Notes under the pieces: generated by a model
Told to the model about the DNA's origin: nothing
The model's input: the letters and a program-made list of their open reading frames with translations, nothing else
The model's database searches: none
DNA from: Pseudomonas sp. GD03944
GTDB lineage: Bacteria; Pseudomonadota; Gammaproteobacteria; Pseudomonadales; Pseudomonadaceae
Direction: 5' to 3'
Length of the DNA stretch: 64,000 bases
Assembly (NCBI RefSeq): GCF_029839275.1
Contig: NZ_JAOCAH010000003.1
Coordinates: forward strand, 124,001 to 188,000
Part shown: positions 11,151 to 19,764 of the stretch, piece after piece
Layout: the number at the start of each line of letters is the position of its first letter
How positions within the stretch are numbered: the first letter of the stretch is position 1
Program-made: the position numbers and the translations under genes

Positions 11151-12920
11151 TCACAGTCCCTGTTCGGTCAGCCACAGGTTGAGGGCTGCCAGTTGCCAGA
11201 GCTTCGAACCGCGCAGGGGCGTCAGTTGCCCGTGCGGGTCGGTCAGCAGTTGGTCGAGCATCGAGGGGTTGAACACCCCGCGGTCCTGGCTCGGGTCCAC
11301 CAGCAGGTCACGCACCCAGCCCAGCGTGGCGCCTTCCAGGTGCTTGAGACCCGGCACCGGGAAGTAGCCTTTCGGGCGGTCGATGACCGCTGCCGGAATG
11401 ACCTGCCGCGCCGCTTCCTTGAGCACGTATTTGCCACCGTCCGGTAACTTGAACCGACCCGGGATGCGCGCCGAGAGTTCAACCAATCGGTAGTCGAGGA
11501 AAGGCGTGCGCGCTTCCAGGCCCCAGGCCATGGTCATGTTGTCGACGCGCTTGACCGGGTCGTCGACCAGCATCACCGTGCTGTCCAGGCGCAGGGCCTT
11601 GTCCACGGCCGCCTCGGCACCGGGCTGGGCGAAGTGCTCACGGACGAAATCGCCGGCGGCATCGTGACTCAGCCACTGCGGTTGGACGCAGGCGGCGTAC
11701 TCGTCGTGGTCGCGGTCGAAGAACGCCTTGCGGTACGCATCGAACGGGCTGGCCGCGCCATCCACCTGCGGGTACCAGTGGTAGCCGGCGAACAGCTCGT
11801 CGGCGCCCTGGCCGCTCTGCACCACCTTGCAGTGCTTGGCCACTTCTCGCGACAGCAGGTAAAAGGCGATGCAGTCATGGCTGACCATCGGCTCACTCAT
11901 GGCGCGGAAGGCCGCCGGCAGCTGCTCGAGAATCTCGTGCTCGCCGATGCGCAGCTGATGGTGCTGGGTGGCGAAGCGCTCGGCGATCAGGTCGGAATAC
12001 TGGAATTCGTCGCCCCGTTCGCCGCCGGCATCCTGAAAGCCGATGGAGAAGGTCGAGAGGTTTTCCACGCCGGCTTCGCGCAGCAGGCCGACCAGCATGC
12101 TGGAGTCGACGCCGCCCGAAAGCAGCACGCCGACGTCCACCGCGGCGCGCTGACGGATCGACACCGCCTCGCGCATGCCGTCGAGCACGCGGTCGCGCCA
12201 GTCTTCGAAGCTGTAGGTCGCTTCGTCGCCCTGGGGACCGAAGGGCAGGGTCCACCAGCTCTGTTGCTCGACCTGGCCCTTAGCGTCGATGCGCATCCAG
12301 GTGGCCGGCGGCAGTTTCTCCACGCCCGCCAGGATGGTGCGCGGCGCGGGGACCACAGCATGGAAGTTCAGGTAGTGGTTGAGGGCGATCGGGTCCAGGG
12401 TCTTGCCGATGTCGCCGCCCTGCAGCAGAGCTGGAAGGCTCGAGGCGAAGCGCAGGCGCTGGCCGGTGCGCGACAGGTAGAGCGGCTTGATGCCAAGGCG
12501 GTCGCGGGCGATGAACAACTGCTGGCTGTCGCGCTCCCACACGGCAAAGGCGAACATGCCGTTGAGCTTGGGCAGCAGGTCTTTGCCCCAGGCGTGGTAG
12601 CCCTTGAGCAGCACTTCGGTGTCGCCACCGGAGAAGAAGCGATAGCCGAGGGCTTTCAGTTCTTCGCGCAATTCGGGGTAGTTGTAGATGGCGCCGTTGA
12701 ACACCATCGACAGGCCAAGATCGCTGTCGATCATCGGTTGGCCGGAGGCTTCGGCCAGGTCCATGATCTTCAGGCGACGGTGACCGAGGGCGACGGGCCC
12801 CTGGCTGTGAAAGCCGTGGGCGTCGGGGCCGCGAGGGGCCAGGTGGTGGGTGATTCGCTCGACCGCGGCCAAGTCTGCCGGGCGCTGATCAAAACGTAAC
12901 TCTCCTGCTATTCCGCACAT
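11151..12920 (-). CDS. asnO: N-acetylglutaminylglutamine amidotransferase (asparagine synthetase-like)
   Basis: 589 residues. The N-terminal class II glutamine amidotransferase domain begins MCGIAGE, with Cys2 as nucleophile after Met removal, and RGPDAHG at 30-36. The synthetase domain has the PP-loop SGGVDSS at 268-274, where ATP activates the C-terminal carboxylate. The product is the amide of N-acetylglutaminylglutamine, a compatible solute made at high osmolarity. AAGGA precedes the start codon by a few bases. It is the first gene of the minus-strand operon asnO-ngg-peptidase-kinase and is divergent from a MarR gene, which suggests regulation in the shared 112-base region. Confidence 0.95.
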   Translation of the reverse strand: MCGIAGELRFDQRPADLAAVERITHHLAPRGPDAHGFHSQGPVALGHRRLKIMDLAEASGQPMIDSDLGLSMVFNGAIYNYPELREELKALGYRFFSGGDTEVLLKGYHAWGKDLLPKLNGMFAFAVWERDSQQLFIARDRLGIKPLYLSRTGQRLRFASSLPALLQGGDIGKTLDPIALNHYLNFHAVVPAPRTILAGVEKLPPATWMRIDAKGQVEQQSWWTLPFGPQGDEATYSFEDWRDRVLDGMREAVSIRQRAAVDVGVLLSGGVDSSMLVGLLREAGVENLSTFSIGFQDAGGERGDEFQYSDLIAERFATQHHQLRIGEHEILEQLPAAFRAMSEPMVSHDCIAFYLLSREVAKHCKVVQSGQGADELFAGYHWYPQVDGAASPFDAYRKAFFDRDHDEYAACVQPQWLSHDAAGDFVREHFAQPGAEAAVDKALRLDSTVMLVDDPVKRVDNMTMAWGLEARTPFLDYRLVELSARIPGRFKLPDGGKYVLKEAARQVIPAAVIDRPKGYFPVPGLKHLEGATLGWVRDLLVDPSQDRGVFNPSMLDQLLTDPHGQLTPLRGSKLWQLAALNLWLTEQGL

Positions 12921-13001
12921 AATTCCTTACCGGTGTTGCCGTTGGGGAGGGTGTCCAGCTGCGCCGGACCTTTTACACCAAAACAAATAAATGCTTTCAT
13001 G

Positions 13002-13018
13002 TCAAAGTTATAAGTTGA
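13002..13018. promoter_or_regulatory. Imperfect dyad TCAA-N9-TTGA in the asnO/marR divergent region
   Basis: The half-sites TCAA and TTGA flank an AT-rich centre, 14 bases before the chosen MarR start. MarR-family regulators often bind such dyads and repress their own gene. On the minus strand the same region gives TTGACA, a perfect -35 hexamer, but I cannot find a convincing -10 at 16-18 bases. Tentative. Confidence 0.3.
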
Positions 13019-13032
13019 GCTTAAATAGAGAT

Positions 13033-13506
13033 ATGGACGAGAAAATAGTTCCTGCTGAAACTGATTTGTCATCTGTTGTCGCCTTCGAGCTGCCGCTGTT
13101 CCAGGCCATGCGTCGTCTGCAGCAGGCGGGGGAAGTGCACGCCAAGCGCCTGACCCGCTTCGGCGGCCTGACGCCCATGCAACTGATGATTCTGCAGGTG
13201 CTGGCCGGCGAGAAGCGCCTGACCGCCAGCGATCTGAGCGGCCGGGTCAGCCTGACCGCCGCCACCCTGTCGGGCATGCTCGATCGCCTGGAAGAGCGCG
13301 GACTGCTGCAGCGCCAGCGCGACGACCAGGACCGCCGCCGGCAGTGGCTGTTGCTCAGCGACGCGGGCCGGGTCCTGATGCAACAGGCGCCGACCCTGCT
13401 GCCACCGGAATTTCGCAAACGCTTCGCCGCCCTGAGCGACTGGGAACGCCACAGCCTCACCGCGGCCCTGCTGCGCGCGGCGGAACTGTGTGACGAGTTG
13501 GAGTGA
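13033..13506 (+). CDS. MarR family transcriptional regulator
   Basis: 157 residues from the chosen ATG; an in-frame ATG at 12991 would add 14 residues overlapping the promoter region. The winged-helix core is clear: LTPMQLMILQVLAGEKRLTASDLSGRV, the recognition helix region LTAATLSGMLDRLEERGLL, and the wing RQRDDQDRRRQWLLLSDAG. It is divergent from asnO, as in P. aeruginosa (PA3458 beside asnO, from memory), so control of the NAGGN operon is likely but unproven. No ligand-binding residues can be named. Confidence 0.88.
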   Translation: MDEKIVPAETDLSSVVAFELPLFQAMRRLQQAGEVHAKRLTRFGGLTPMQLMILQVLAGEKRLTASDLSGRVSLTAATLSGMLDRLEERGLLQRQRDDQDRRRQWLLLSDAGRVLMQQAPTLLPPEFRKRFAALSDWERHSLTAALLRAAELCDELE

Positions 13507-13542
13507 GGGAGTGCCTGTACACGGCTCTGCGCCAGGACCGCG

Positions 13543-13800
13543 ATTCGCCGCGGGGCGCGGCTCCTACAAAAACAGGTCGTTGATCGTTCCCAGGCGCTGC
13601 GTTTCGCACGGCTGTCAGCGACGTTAGCCTGGAGGTTGCGCCGCCCCGTAGGAGCGGTCTTGCCCGCGAGCTCTTCGTTTCTCCGCCAGATCAGCGCCGT
13701 ACCACAGGCCGTCGAGCTTGAGGCCAAGGCCTCTCCTACAGGTGCCTGATCGTTCCCACGCTCCGCGTGGGCATGCAGCCCCGGACGCTCTGCGTCCGCC
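13543..13800. repeat. REP elements and linked second palindrome module
   Basis: An inverted REP (ATTCGCCGCGGGGCGCGG then CTCCTAC, ending 13567) is followed by a GTAG-headed REP pair (13648-13739) and then the GATCGTTCCCACGCTCCGCG / GGACGCTCTGCGTCC module (13748-13799). These fill the 335-base gap between the convergent marR and mnmC genes. I see nothing else there. Confidence 0.82.
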
Positions 13801-13841
13801 ACGGTTATCGAGCCTCAGTCAGAACCCCGCAGGCGTATCAC

Positions 13842-15809
13842 TCAGCTGTTACGAATCAACTGGCGCAACGCAAACCGGTTGGGGTGGCAGGCGTCGGCGA
13901 CGTCGCGGGGGACGGGCAGCGGTTCGTCGTTGAGCCAGGCGGCGATCAGTTCGCCGGACAGCGGGGCGGTGATCAGGCCGCGTGAACCGTGGCCGCTGTT
14001 GATGTACAGGCCGTCGAGCCAGGGGCAGGGCGTGTCCGGCACCTGGCGCGCGTCTTTGCCCAGCACCGCGTAGGCGGCGCTGAAGGCCTCGCGCTCCGCC
14101 AGGGGGCCGACGATGGGCAGGTAGTCCGGGCTGGTGCAGCGAAACGCGGCGCGCCCCTGCAGCATTTCCGGGTCGAGATCCCGTGCCCCGAGGCGGTTCG
14201 TCAGGTCGCTGGAGATTTCCTCGAGCAGTTGCAGGTTCCCGGCATGATCGCGGCTGTTGGGTGTCAGGTTGTCGCTGTTGAAGTCGAAACTGGCGCCCAG
14301 CGTGTGTTCGCCGTCGCGCACCGGTGCCACATACCCCTCGGCACACACCACGCTGCGCAACGCGCCGCTGGCCGCTGTCGCCGGCAGCCGGCTGATCTGC
14401 CCGCGAATGCGTTTGAGCGGCAGCTCGGCACTGAACGGGAAGCGCTTGATCTCGGCCGCCCCGGCCAGCACCACCACCGGCGCGCTGGCGAGCAACTGCG
14501 CCGCGTCCCAGGCTTGCCAGCCGTCGTTGGTGCGCCGCAGCTCCAAGGCTTCCTGGTGCGTCATCAGGGTGATCGCCGGGTGGTCGATCAGGTACCGGCA
14601 CAGCGCCGGCGGATGCACCCAGCCGCCTTCGGGATAGAACAGGCCCCCGGCAGGCAGGCAAATGCCCGTGGCGGCTTCGGCGCTGGCCTGGTCGAGGTTG
14701 ACCAGCAGGTCGGCCGGGAAGGCCGCAGCCAGCTGAGCCTGGCGATGCGCTTCCTTGGTGTCGAAGGCCAGTTGCAGCACGCCGCAGTTGTCCCAGTCCT
14801 GGCCCTTGTGCATACGCTCCAGCAGTCGGCGAGTGTGGCCGAAGCCGCTGACGATCAGGCGCGACAGCGTGGTGCCGTGGGCCGACAGCTTCAGGTAGAG
14901 CACGCCCTGGGGGTTGCCCGAGGCTTCCTGGGCGATGTCGGCGTGGCGCTCCAGCACGGTGACCTGCCAGCCCCGTGCCGCCAGGCTGGCCGCCGTCGCG
15001 CAACCGGCCAGGCCGGCGCCGATCACCAGCGCATGACGGGACGAGGCGGGCTGTGTCGGGCGGGCGAACCAGGGTTTGCCGGGGGCGGCCGGTTCGCCTT
15101 CGAAGCGGCCCTTGATGACTTCCCACTTCTTGCCCAGGCCGGGAACGCGTTTGACGGTGAACCCGACCGCGCGCAGGCCGCGGCGCACGACACCAGCACT
15201 GGTGAAGGTGCCAAAGGTGGCCGTTGGCGCCGACAGCCGCGCCACCTCGGCAAACAGTTCCGGCATCCACATGTCCGGGTTCTTGGCCGGGGCGAACCCA
15301 TCGAGGAACCAGGCGTCGACCCGTGCGTCGAGTTGCGGCAGCAGATCGAGGGCATCGCCGATCAGCAGGGTCAGGATCACCCGTCCATTGGCGAACACCA
15401 GCCGCTGGAAGCCCGGGTGCAGGGTCAGGTACTGCCCGATCAGCGCGTCGGCGTAGGGGCGCAGCTCCGGCCACAAGGCCAGGGCGCGCTGCAGGTCGTC
15501 GCGGTGCAACGGGTATTTCTCGACACTGACGAAATGCAGGCGCGCCCCCGGGGCGGCCTGTTGCTCGAACAACTGCCAGGCACAGAGAAAATTCAGCCCG
15601 GTGCCGAAACCGGTCTCGCCGATCACCAGGTGCTGGCCATCGCCCAGGGCGGCGAAACGATCGGGCAGGTCGTTGTTGGCCAGGAACACGTAGCGGGTTT
15701 CTTCCAGGCCGTCGCTCTGGGAGAAGTAGATATCGCCGTACTGCCGCGACAGCGGCTGGCCCCGGTCGTCCCAGTCGAGTTGTGCGTGAGGTGGCGGGGT
15801 GTCGGGCAT
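13842..15809 (-). CDS. mnmC: Bifunctional tRNA mnm5s2U34 biosynthesis protein MnmC
   Basis: 655 residues, the normal length for the fused enzyme. The N-terminal DUF752 methyltransferase domain (about 1-240) holds GETGFGTGLNFL as the SAM-binding loop and DAWFLDGFAPAKNPDMW. The C-terminal FAD-dependent oxidase domain starts with ALVIGAGLAGCATA (about 258) and ends with NSGHGSRGLITAPLSGELIA. The oxidase converts cmnm5s2U to nm5s2U at the wobble position of tRNAs and the methylase makes mnm5s2U. I chose the start at MPDTPPPHAQLDWDD because the longer open frame adds 45 residues without family resemblance. It is divergent from the polyphosphate gene. Confidence 0.95.
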   Translation of the reverse strand: MPDTPPPHAQLDWDDRGQPLSRQYGDIYFSQSDGLEETRYVFLANNDLPDRFAALGDGQHLVIGETGFGTGLNFLCAWQLFEQQAAPGARLHFVSVEKYPLHRDDLQRALALWPELRPYADALIGQYLTLHPGFQRLVFANGRVILTLLIGDALDLLPQLDARVDAWFLDGFAPAKNPDMWMPELFAEVARLSAPTATFGTFTSAGVVRRGLRAVGFTVKRVPGLGKKWEVIKGRFEGEPAAPGKPWFARPTQPASSRHALVIGAGLAGCATAASLAARGWQVTVLERHADIAQEASGNPQGVLYLKLSAHGTTLSRLIVSGFGHTRRLLERMHKGQDWDNCGVLQLAFDTKEAHRQAQLAAAFPADLLVNLDQASAEAATGICLPAGGLFYPEGGWVHPPALCRYLIDHPAITLMTHQEALELRRTNDGWQAWDAAQLLASAPVVVLAGAAEIKRFPFSAELPLKRIRGQISRLPATAASGALRSVVCAEGYVAPVRDGEHTLGASFDFNSDNLTPNSRDHAGNLQLLEEISSDLTNRLGARDLDPEMLQGRAAFRCTSPDYLPIVGPLAEREAFSAAYAVLGKDARQVPDTPCPWLDGLYINSGHGSRGLITAPLSGELIAAWLNDEPLPVPRDVADACHPNRFALRQLIRNS

Positions 15810-16006
15810 GGGGCGGCGAGTCCAGAAGGCAGGGCGAGCAGCTGCGGATTCTACCCGCGGGGCGTTGAGCAGACACCTTGTCCAGATCAATTTTCTGGCG
15901 TTTCCAGGGCCATCGCCAGGGCATGGCGGCGGATTGTGCGCCACTGGGTGGGCACGACCGGCGTTGATCCATTAGGCTGAACAGGAACCTCTACAGGGAG
16001 TGGTAC

Positions 16007-17494
16007 ATGCTCGAATCAGCCGAAATTGGCCATCGCATCGACAAGGCGACCTTCGCCGCCGAGGAGCCGGCGCTGCGCGAGGCGTTGCTCGAGGCCCAAT
16101 ACGAACTGAAGGCCCAGGGGCGCTTCCCGGTGATCATCCTGATCAATGGCGTGGAGGGCGCGGGCAAGGGCGAGACGGTCAAGCTGCTCAACGAGTGGAT
16201 GGACCCGCGGCTGATCCAGGTCAGCACCTTCGACCAGCAGACCGACGAGGAACTGGCCCGGCCGCCGGCGTGGCGCTACTGGCGCCAGTTGCCACCCAAG
16301 GGGCGCATCGGCATCTTCTTCGGCAACTGGTACAGCCAGATGCTGCAGGGCAGGGTGCACGGGCATTTCAAGGATGCGGTGCTGGACCAGGCCATCAGCG
16401 GCGCCCTGGGCCTGGAGCAGATGCTCTGCGACGAAGGCGCGCTGATCTTCAAGTTCTGGTTCCACCTCTCCAAGCAGCAGATGAAGGCGCGCCTGGATTC
16501 GCTCAAGGACGACCCGCTGCACAGCTGGCGCATCAGCCCGCTGGACTGGCAGCAGTCCAAGACCTATGACAAGTTCGTGCGCCATGGCGAGCGGGTGCTG
16601 CGCCGCACCAGCCGCGAGCATGCGCCCTGGCATGTGATCGAAGGTGTCGACGAGTACTACCGCAGCCTCACCGTCGGGCGAATCCTGCTGGAAGGGTTGC
16701 AGGCCGCGCTGAAAGCGCCCACCGACCAGCGCACCAACCCGCACGCCGCCTCCATGGGCGCCAGCCTGGACAACCGCGGCCTGCTCGACAGCCTGGACAT
16801 GACCCAGCAACTGGCCAAGGACGAGTACCAGGAACAACTGGCCACCGAACAGGCGCGTTTTTCCGGGCTGATGCGCGACAAGCGCATGCGCCGTCACGCC
16901 CTGGTGGCGGTGTTCGAGGGCAACGACGCCGCTGGCAAGGGCGGGGCCATCCGTCGCGTGACCGGGGCCCTGGACCCGCGCCAGTACCGCATCATCCCGG
17001 TGGCCGCGCCCACCGAAGAGGAGCGCGCGCAACCCTACCTGTGGCGCTTCTGGCGGCATGTTCCGGGCAAGGGCAATTTCACCATCTTCGACCGCTCCTG
17101 GTATGGCCGGGTGCTGGTTGAGCGGGTGGAGGGCTTCTGCAGCACCACCGACTGGCTGCGTGCCTATGGCGAGATCAACGACTTCGAGGAACAGCTGACC
17201 AATGCCGGGGTGGTGCTGGTCAAGTTCTGGCTGGCCATCGATGCCGATACCCAGTTGAAGCGCTTCAAGGAGCGCGAGCAGATCCCGTTCAAGCGCTTCA
17301 AGATCACTGAGGAAGACTGGCGCAACCGCGATAAGTGGCCGCAGTACCGTGACGCGGTGGAAGACATGGTCAACCGTACCAGCAGCGAAATCGCGCCCTG
17401 GACCCTGGTCGAGGCCAACGACAAGCGCTTCGCCCGGGTGAAGGTGCTGCGCACCATCAACGAAGCGCTGGAGGCGGCGTTCGCCAGGGATTGA
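16007..17494 (+). CDS. pap: Polyphosphate:AMP phosphotransferase (two-domain PPK2)
   Basis: 495 residues made of two fused PPK2 domains (about 1-240 and 265-495). Class II PPK2 enzymes use polyphosphate to phosphorylate AMP to ADP. Both domains have a Walker A (GVEGAGKGE; EGNDAAGKGG). Only the second has the full Walker B/lid sequence DRSWYGRVLVERVEGF. The first has FFGNWYSQML instead, lacking the catalytic Asp and Arg, so the N-terminal domain is probably inactive, as known for this class. AGGGAG lies 8 bases before ATG. In P. aeruginosa it also follows the mnmC/NAGGN region (PA3455, from memory). Confidence 0.92.
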   Translation: MLESAEIGHRIDKATFAAEEPALREALLEAQYELKAQGRFPVIILINGVEGAGKGETVKLLNEWMDPRLIQVSTFDQQTDEELARPPAWRYWRQLPPKGRIGIFFGNWYSQMLQGRVHGHFKDAVLDQAISGALGLEQMLCDEGALIFKFWFHLSKQQMKARLDSLKDDPLHSWRISPLDWQQSKTYDKFVRHGERVLRRTSREHAPWHVIEGVDEYYRSLTVGRILLEGLQAALKAPTDQRTNPHAASMGASLDNRGLLDSLDMTQQLAKDEYQEQLATEQARFSGLMRDKRMRRHALVAVFEGNDAAGKGGAIRRVTGALDPRQYRIIPVAAPTEEERAQPYLWRFWRHVPGKGNFTIFDRSWYGRVLVERVEGFCSTTDWLRAYGEINDFEEQLTNAGVVLVKFWLAIDADTQLKRFKEREQIPFKRFKITEEDWRNRDKWPQYRDAVEDMVNRTSSEIAPWTLVEANDKRFARVKVLRTINEALEAAFARD

Positions 17495-17499
17495 ACCGG

Positions 17500-17536
17500 C
17501 CAGGCGTGGCGAACGGATGGGTTTGCATACGCCTGG
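17500..17536 (+). other. Long-loop inverted repeat after the pap gene
   Basis: CCAGGCGT and ACGCCTGG are perfectly complementary across a 21-base loop, 3 bases after the pap stop codon. There is no T tract. It may stabilise the transcript end. Confidence 0.4.
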
Positions 17537-17613
17537 TGAATGGTCGTCGCCGCTGACGATTTTCCGGATTTATCCTGCCCGCATCTCAACTCCCAACAAG
17601 AAAGAGGTGCGTC

Positions 17614-18798
17614 ATGCGTGAAGTGGTGATCGTCGACAGCGTGCGGACTGGCCTGGCCAAATCCTTCCGTGGCAAGTTCAACCAGACCCGCCCGGACGAC
17701 ATGGCGGCCCATTGCGTGAATGCCTTGCTGGCACGCAGTGGCATCGACCCGGCGCTGGTCGACGATTGCATCGTCGGCGCCGGCTCCAACGAAGGCGCCC
17801 AGGGCATGAACATCGGCCGCAACGTGGCAGTGCTGTCCGGCCTGGGTACCCAGGTGGCGGGCATGACCCTCAACCGCTTCTGCTCCTCGGGCCTGCAGGC
17901 CATCGCCATCGCGGCCAACCAGATCGCCTCGGGCTGCAGCGACGTGATCGTCGCCGGCGGCGTCGAGTCGATCACCCTGACCCTGAAAAGCATGAACATG
18001 GATAACCTGTTCAACCCGATCCTGCAGAAGGACGTGCCGGGCATCTACTACCCGATGGGCCAGACTGCCGAAGTGGTCGCGCGCCGCTACAACGTCAGCC
18101 GCGAAGCCCAGGATGCCTACGCCCTGCAGAGCCAGCAGCGCACGGCCCAGGCCCAGGCGGCCGGCCTGTTCGACGACGAAATCGTGCCGATGAGCGTCAA
18201 GTACCTGATCGAAGACAAGGCCACCGGCGAGAAAAAGATCGTCGACGGCGTAGTCGATCGCGATGACTGCAACCGCCCCGACACCACCCTGGAAAGCCTG
18301 GCCTCCCTTAAACCGGCCTTCGCCGAAGACGGTTCGGTCACCGCCGGCAACGCGTCGCAGCTGTCCGACGGCGCTTCGATGACCCTGGTGATGAGCCTGG
18401 AGAAAGCCCTCGAGCTGGGGCTCAAGCCAAAGGCGTTCTTCCGCGGTTTCGTCGCGGCGGGCTGCGAGCCGGATGAAATGGGCATCGGACCGGTGTTCTC
18501 GGTGCCGAAGCTGCTCAAGGCCAAGGGCCTGAGCATCGCCGACATCGACCTGTGGGAGCTGAACGAAGCCTTCGCCTCGCAGTGCCTGTATGCCCGTGAT
18601 CGCCTGGAAATCGACAACGCCAAGTACAACGTCAACGGCGGTTCGATCTCCATCGGCCACCCGTTCGGCATGACCGGTTCGCGCCAGGTCGGGCACCTGG
18701 TGCGCGAGCTGCAACGGCGCAACCTGCGCTACGGCATCGTCACCATGTGCGTGGGCGGCGGCATGGGCGCCACCGGCCTGTTCGAAGCCGTGCGCTGA
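17614..18798 (+). CDS. Acetyl-CoA acyltransferase (thiolase)
   Basis: 394 residues, typical thiolase length. The active-site set is visible: nucleophile Cys90 in LNRFCSSGLQA, His349 in GGSISIGHPFGMTGSR, and second Cys379 in CVGGGMGATG. The fold is the two-half thiolase type, acting in beta-oxidation or condensation of acyl-CoA. No 3-hydroxyacyl-CoA dehydrogenase is adjacent, so the chain-length preference is open. AAAGAGG precedes the start. A clear intrinsic terminator follows. Confidence 0.92.
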   Translation: MREVVIVDSVRTGLAKSFRGKFNQTRPDDMAAHCVNALLARSGIDPALVDDCIVGAGSNEGAQGMNIGRNVAVLSGLGTQVAGMTLNRFCSSGLQAIAIAANQIASGCSDVIVAGGVESITLTLKSMNMDNLFNPILQKDVPGIYYPMGQTAEVVARRYNVSREAQDAYALQSQQRTAQAQAAGLFDDEIVPMSVKYLIEDKATGEKKIVDGVVDRDDCNRPDTTLESLASLKPAFAEDGSVTAGNASQLSDGASMTLVMSLEKALELGLKPKAFFRGFVAAGCEPDEMGIGPVFSVPKLLKAKGLSIADIDLWELNEAFASQCLYARDRLEIDNAKYNVNGGSISIGHPFGMTGSRQVGHLVRELQRRNLRYGIVTMCVGGGMGATGLFEAVR

Positions 18799-18852
18799 CC
18801 GCTGTGTCGCCGCTGAAGCGCCTCCCACGAAGGCTCTTCCGCCGTAGAACTG

Positions 18853-18880
18853 AAAAACCGCGCCTCGGTGCGGTTTTTTA
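18853..18880 (+). terminator. Intrinsic terminator after the thiolase gene
   Basis: AAAAACCGC, an 8-base loop and GCGGTTTTT form a hairpin whose 3' arm runs into a T tract, about 55 bases after the thiolase stop. The A/T flanks make it potentially bidirectional. Confidence 0.85.
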
Positions 18881-18969
18881 TTGGAGGACAGGCTGTGCGT
18901 CGCCTGAGTCGAGCGAAGCGCCCCCGGGAGAGGCCTGAAGCTGTATCTCACGGAAAATCGCTGGCTATT

Positions 18970-19256
18970 GTGGGAGCCGCGCCCCGCGGCGAATGGGTGC
19001 GGCCGTACGGTACCGCTGACTGCCTCAGCGGCTTCGCCCCGGGGCGGGGCTCCTACACTAGAGGGCGCGCATCAAGGGAGCTCGATGGTCCCTCGTAGGA
19101 GCGGACTTGTCCGCGAGCTCGATGTGCGAGGAATTGAAACTGAAAGCTCGCAGGCAATTGCTGCGCACAGGCATGCGCTGACCTTGTGGGAGCCGCGCCC
19201 CGCGGCGAATTACCGCTGACTGCCTCAACCGCTTCGCCCCGGGGCGGGGCTCCTAC
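18970..19256. repeat. REP cluster (two BIMEs and one singlet)
   Basis: BIME 18970-19056 and BIME 19186-19256 both start GTGGGAGCCGCGCCCCGCGG and end with GCTTCGCCCCGGGGCGGGG plus CTCCTAC. Between them is a singlet GTAGGAGCGGACTTGTCCGCG at 19095-19120. A degenerate GTCGAGCGAAGCG repeat lies upstream near 18911. With the terminator, these account for the 485-base gap between the thiolase gene and the DUF6316 gene. Confidence 0.82.
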
Positions 19257-19283
19257 AGCGTGCAAGTGGGCGGCAGGGTTGCC

Positions 19284-19493
19284 CTAGAACGCGCGGCTGT
19301 CGATGATACCGGCGGCCTGGATCATGCGGCGGATGTAGAAGGCGATCTCCCGCTCGGCGTCGACGCGGGTGAAGAACGGGCCTTCCAGTGTGCCTTCGCG
19401 GGTGGCGAAGAAATACTGGCCGTTGACGGCACTGACCCGCTCGCTGCGGTAGTGGGTGCTGGGGGCGGCATCTATTGTGCGTTGACCGAACAT
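19284..19493 (-). CDS. DUF6316 family small protein
   Basis: 69 residues: MFGQRTID followed by HYRSERVSAVNGQYFFATREGT, an EGPFFTRVDAEREIAFYIRRM block and a short tail. I recognise this as the DUF6316 pattern of pseudomonads; its function is unknown to me. ATG at 19493 is preferred because GAGG lies 7 bases upstream; an upstream in-frame ATG at 19520 lacks this. Its own upstream region is long (271 bases) and AT-richer than usual. Confidence 0.72.
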   Translation of the reverse strand: MFGQRTIDAAPSTHYRSERVSAVNGQYFFATREGTLEGPFFTRVDAEREIAFYIRRMIQAAGIIDSRAF

Positions 19494-19648
19494 GGCGAAA
19501 CCTCGCAGGCAGTTGCGCATGTTTTGAGTCTAATCCTGGCTTGGCGATTTTCTCGATTTGTCGACAGAAGGCAGTCAATTGCCGCTTGTTCCTGGTGGTT
19601 TCGCGACTTTTAAGCTTTCTTGGCGCCGGCTTCGTGACGCGTGCCGAT

Positions 19649-19669
19649 ACAGTTGCCAGGTCGAACTGT
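19649..19669. promoter_or_regulatory. Perfect dyad ACAGTT-N9-AACTGT before the EamA transporter gene
   Basis: The 6-bp half-sites are perfect and the flanks (GAT before, TCC after) extend the symmetry poorly. A TAGAAT hexamer at 19696-19701 could be the -10 of the EamA gene; no good -35 stands 17 bases before it, as expected of an activator-dependent promoter. MocR/GntR-type regulators often control EamA genes through such boxes; assigning one here is inference. Confidence 0.45.
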
Positions 19670-19764
19670 TCCTGTGCCCGGGCGGTCGACCACTCTAGAA
19701 TGCGGCTTCGCGGTGCCGGCCAGCCTGTCCGGGACGCTGTGAGCACCGCCTGCCAGAGGTTTTC

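Noticed and set aside
9297-11447. A 716-codon open frame on the plus strand opposite ngg and asnO
   Set aside because: Its codons are the shadow of the GC-biased third positions of the true genes. The product is low-complexity (Val, Gln, Ala, Gly, His rich) with no recognisable domain, while the minus strand encodes clear Ngg and AsnO.
12961-13020. A sigma-70 promoter for asnO starting from TTGACA on the minus strand
   Set aside because: The -35 is perfect, but no acceptable -10 stands 16-18 bases away; the nearest AT-rich hexamer is too far. Kept only as a remark in the dyad entry.
13989-15980. A long plus-strand frame opposite mnmC
   Set aside because: Shadow frame: mnmC on the minus strand has full family motifs in both domains.
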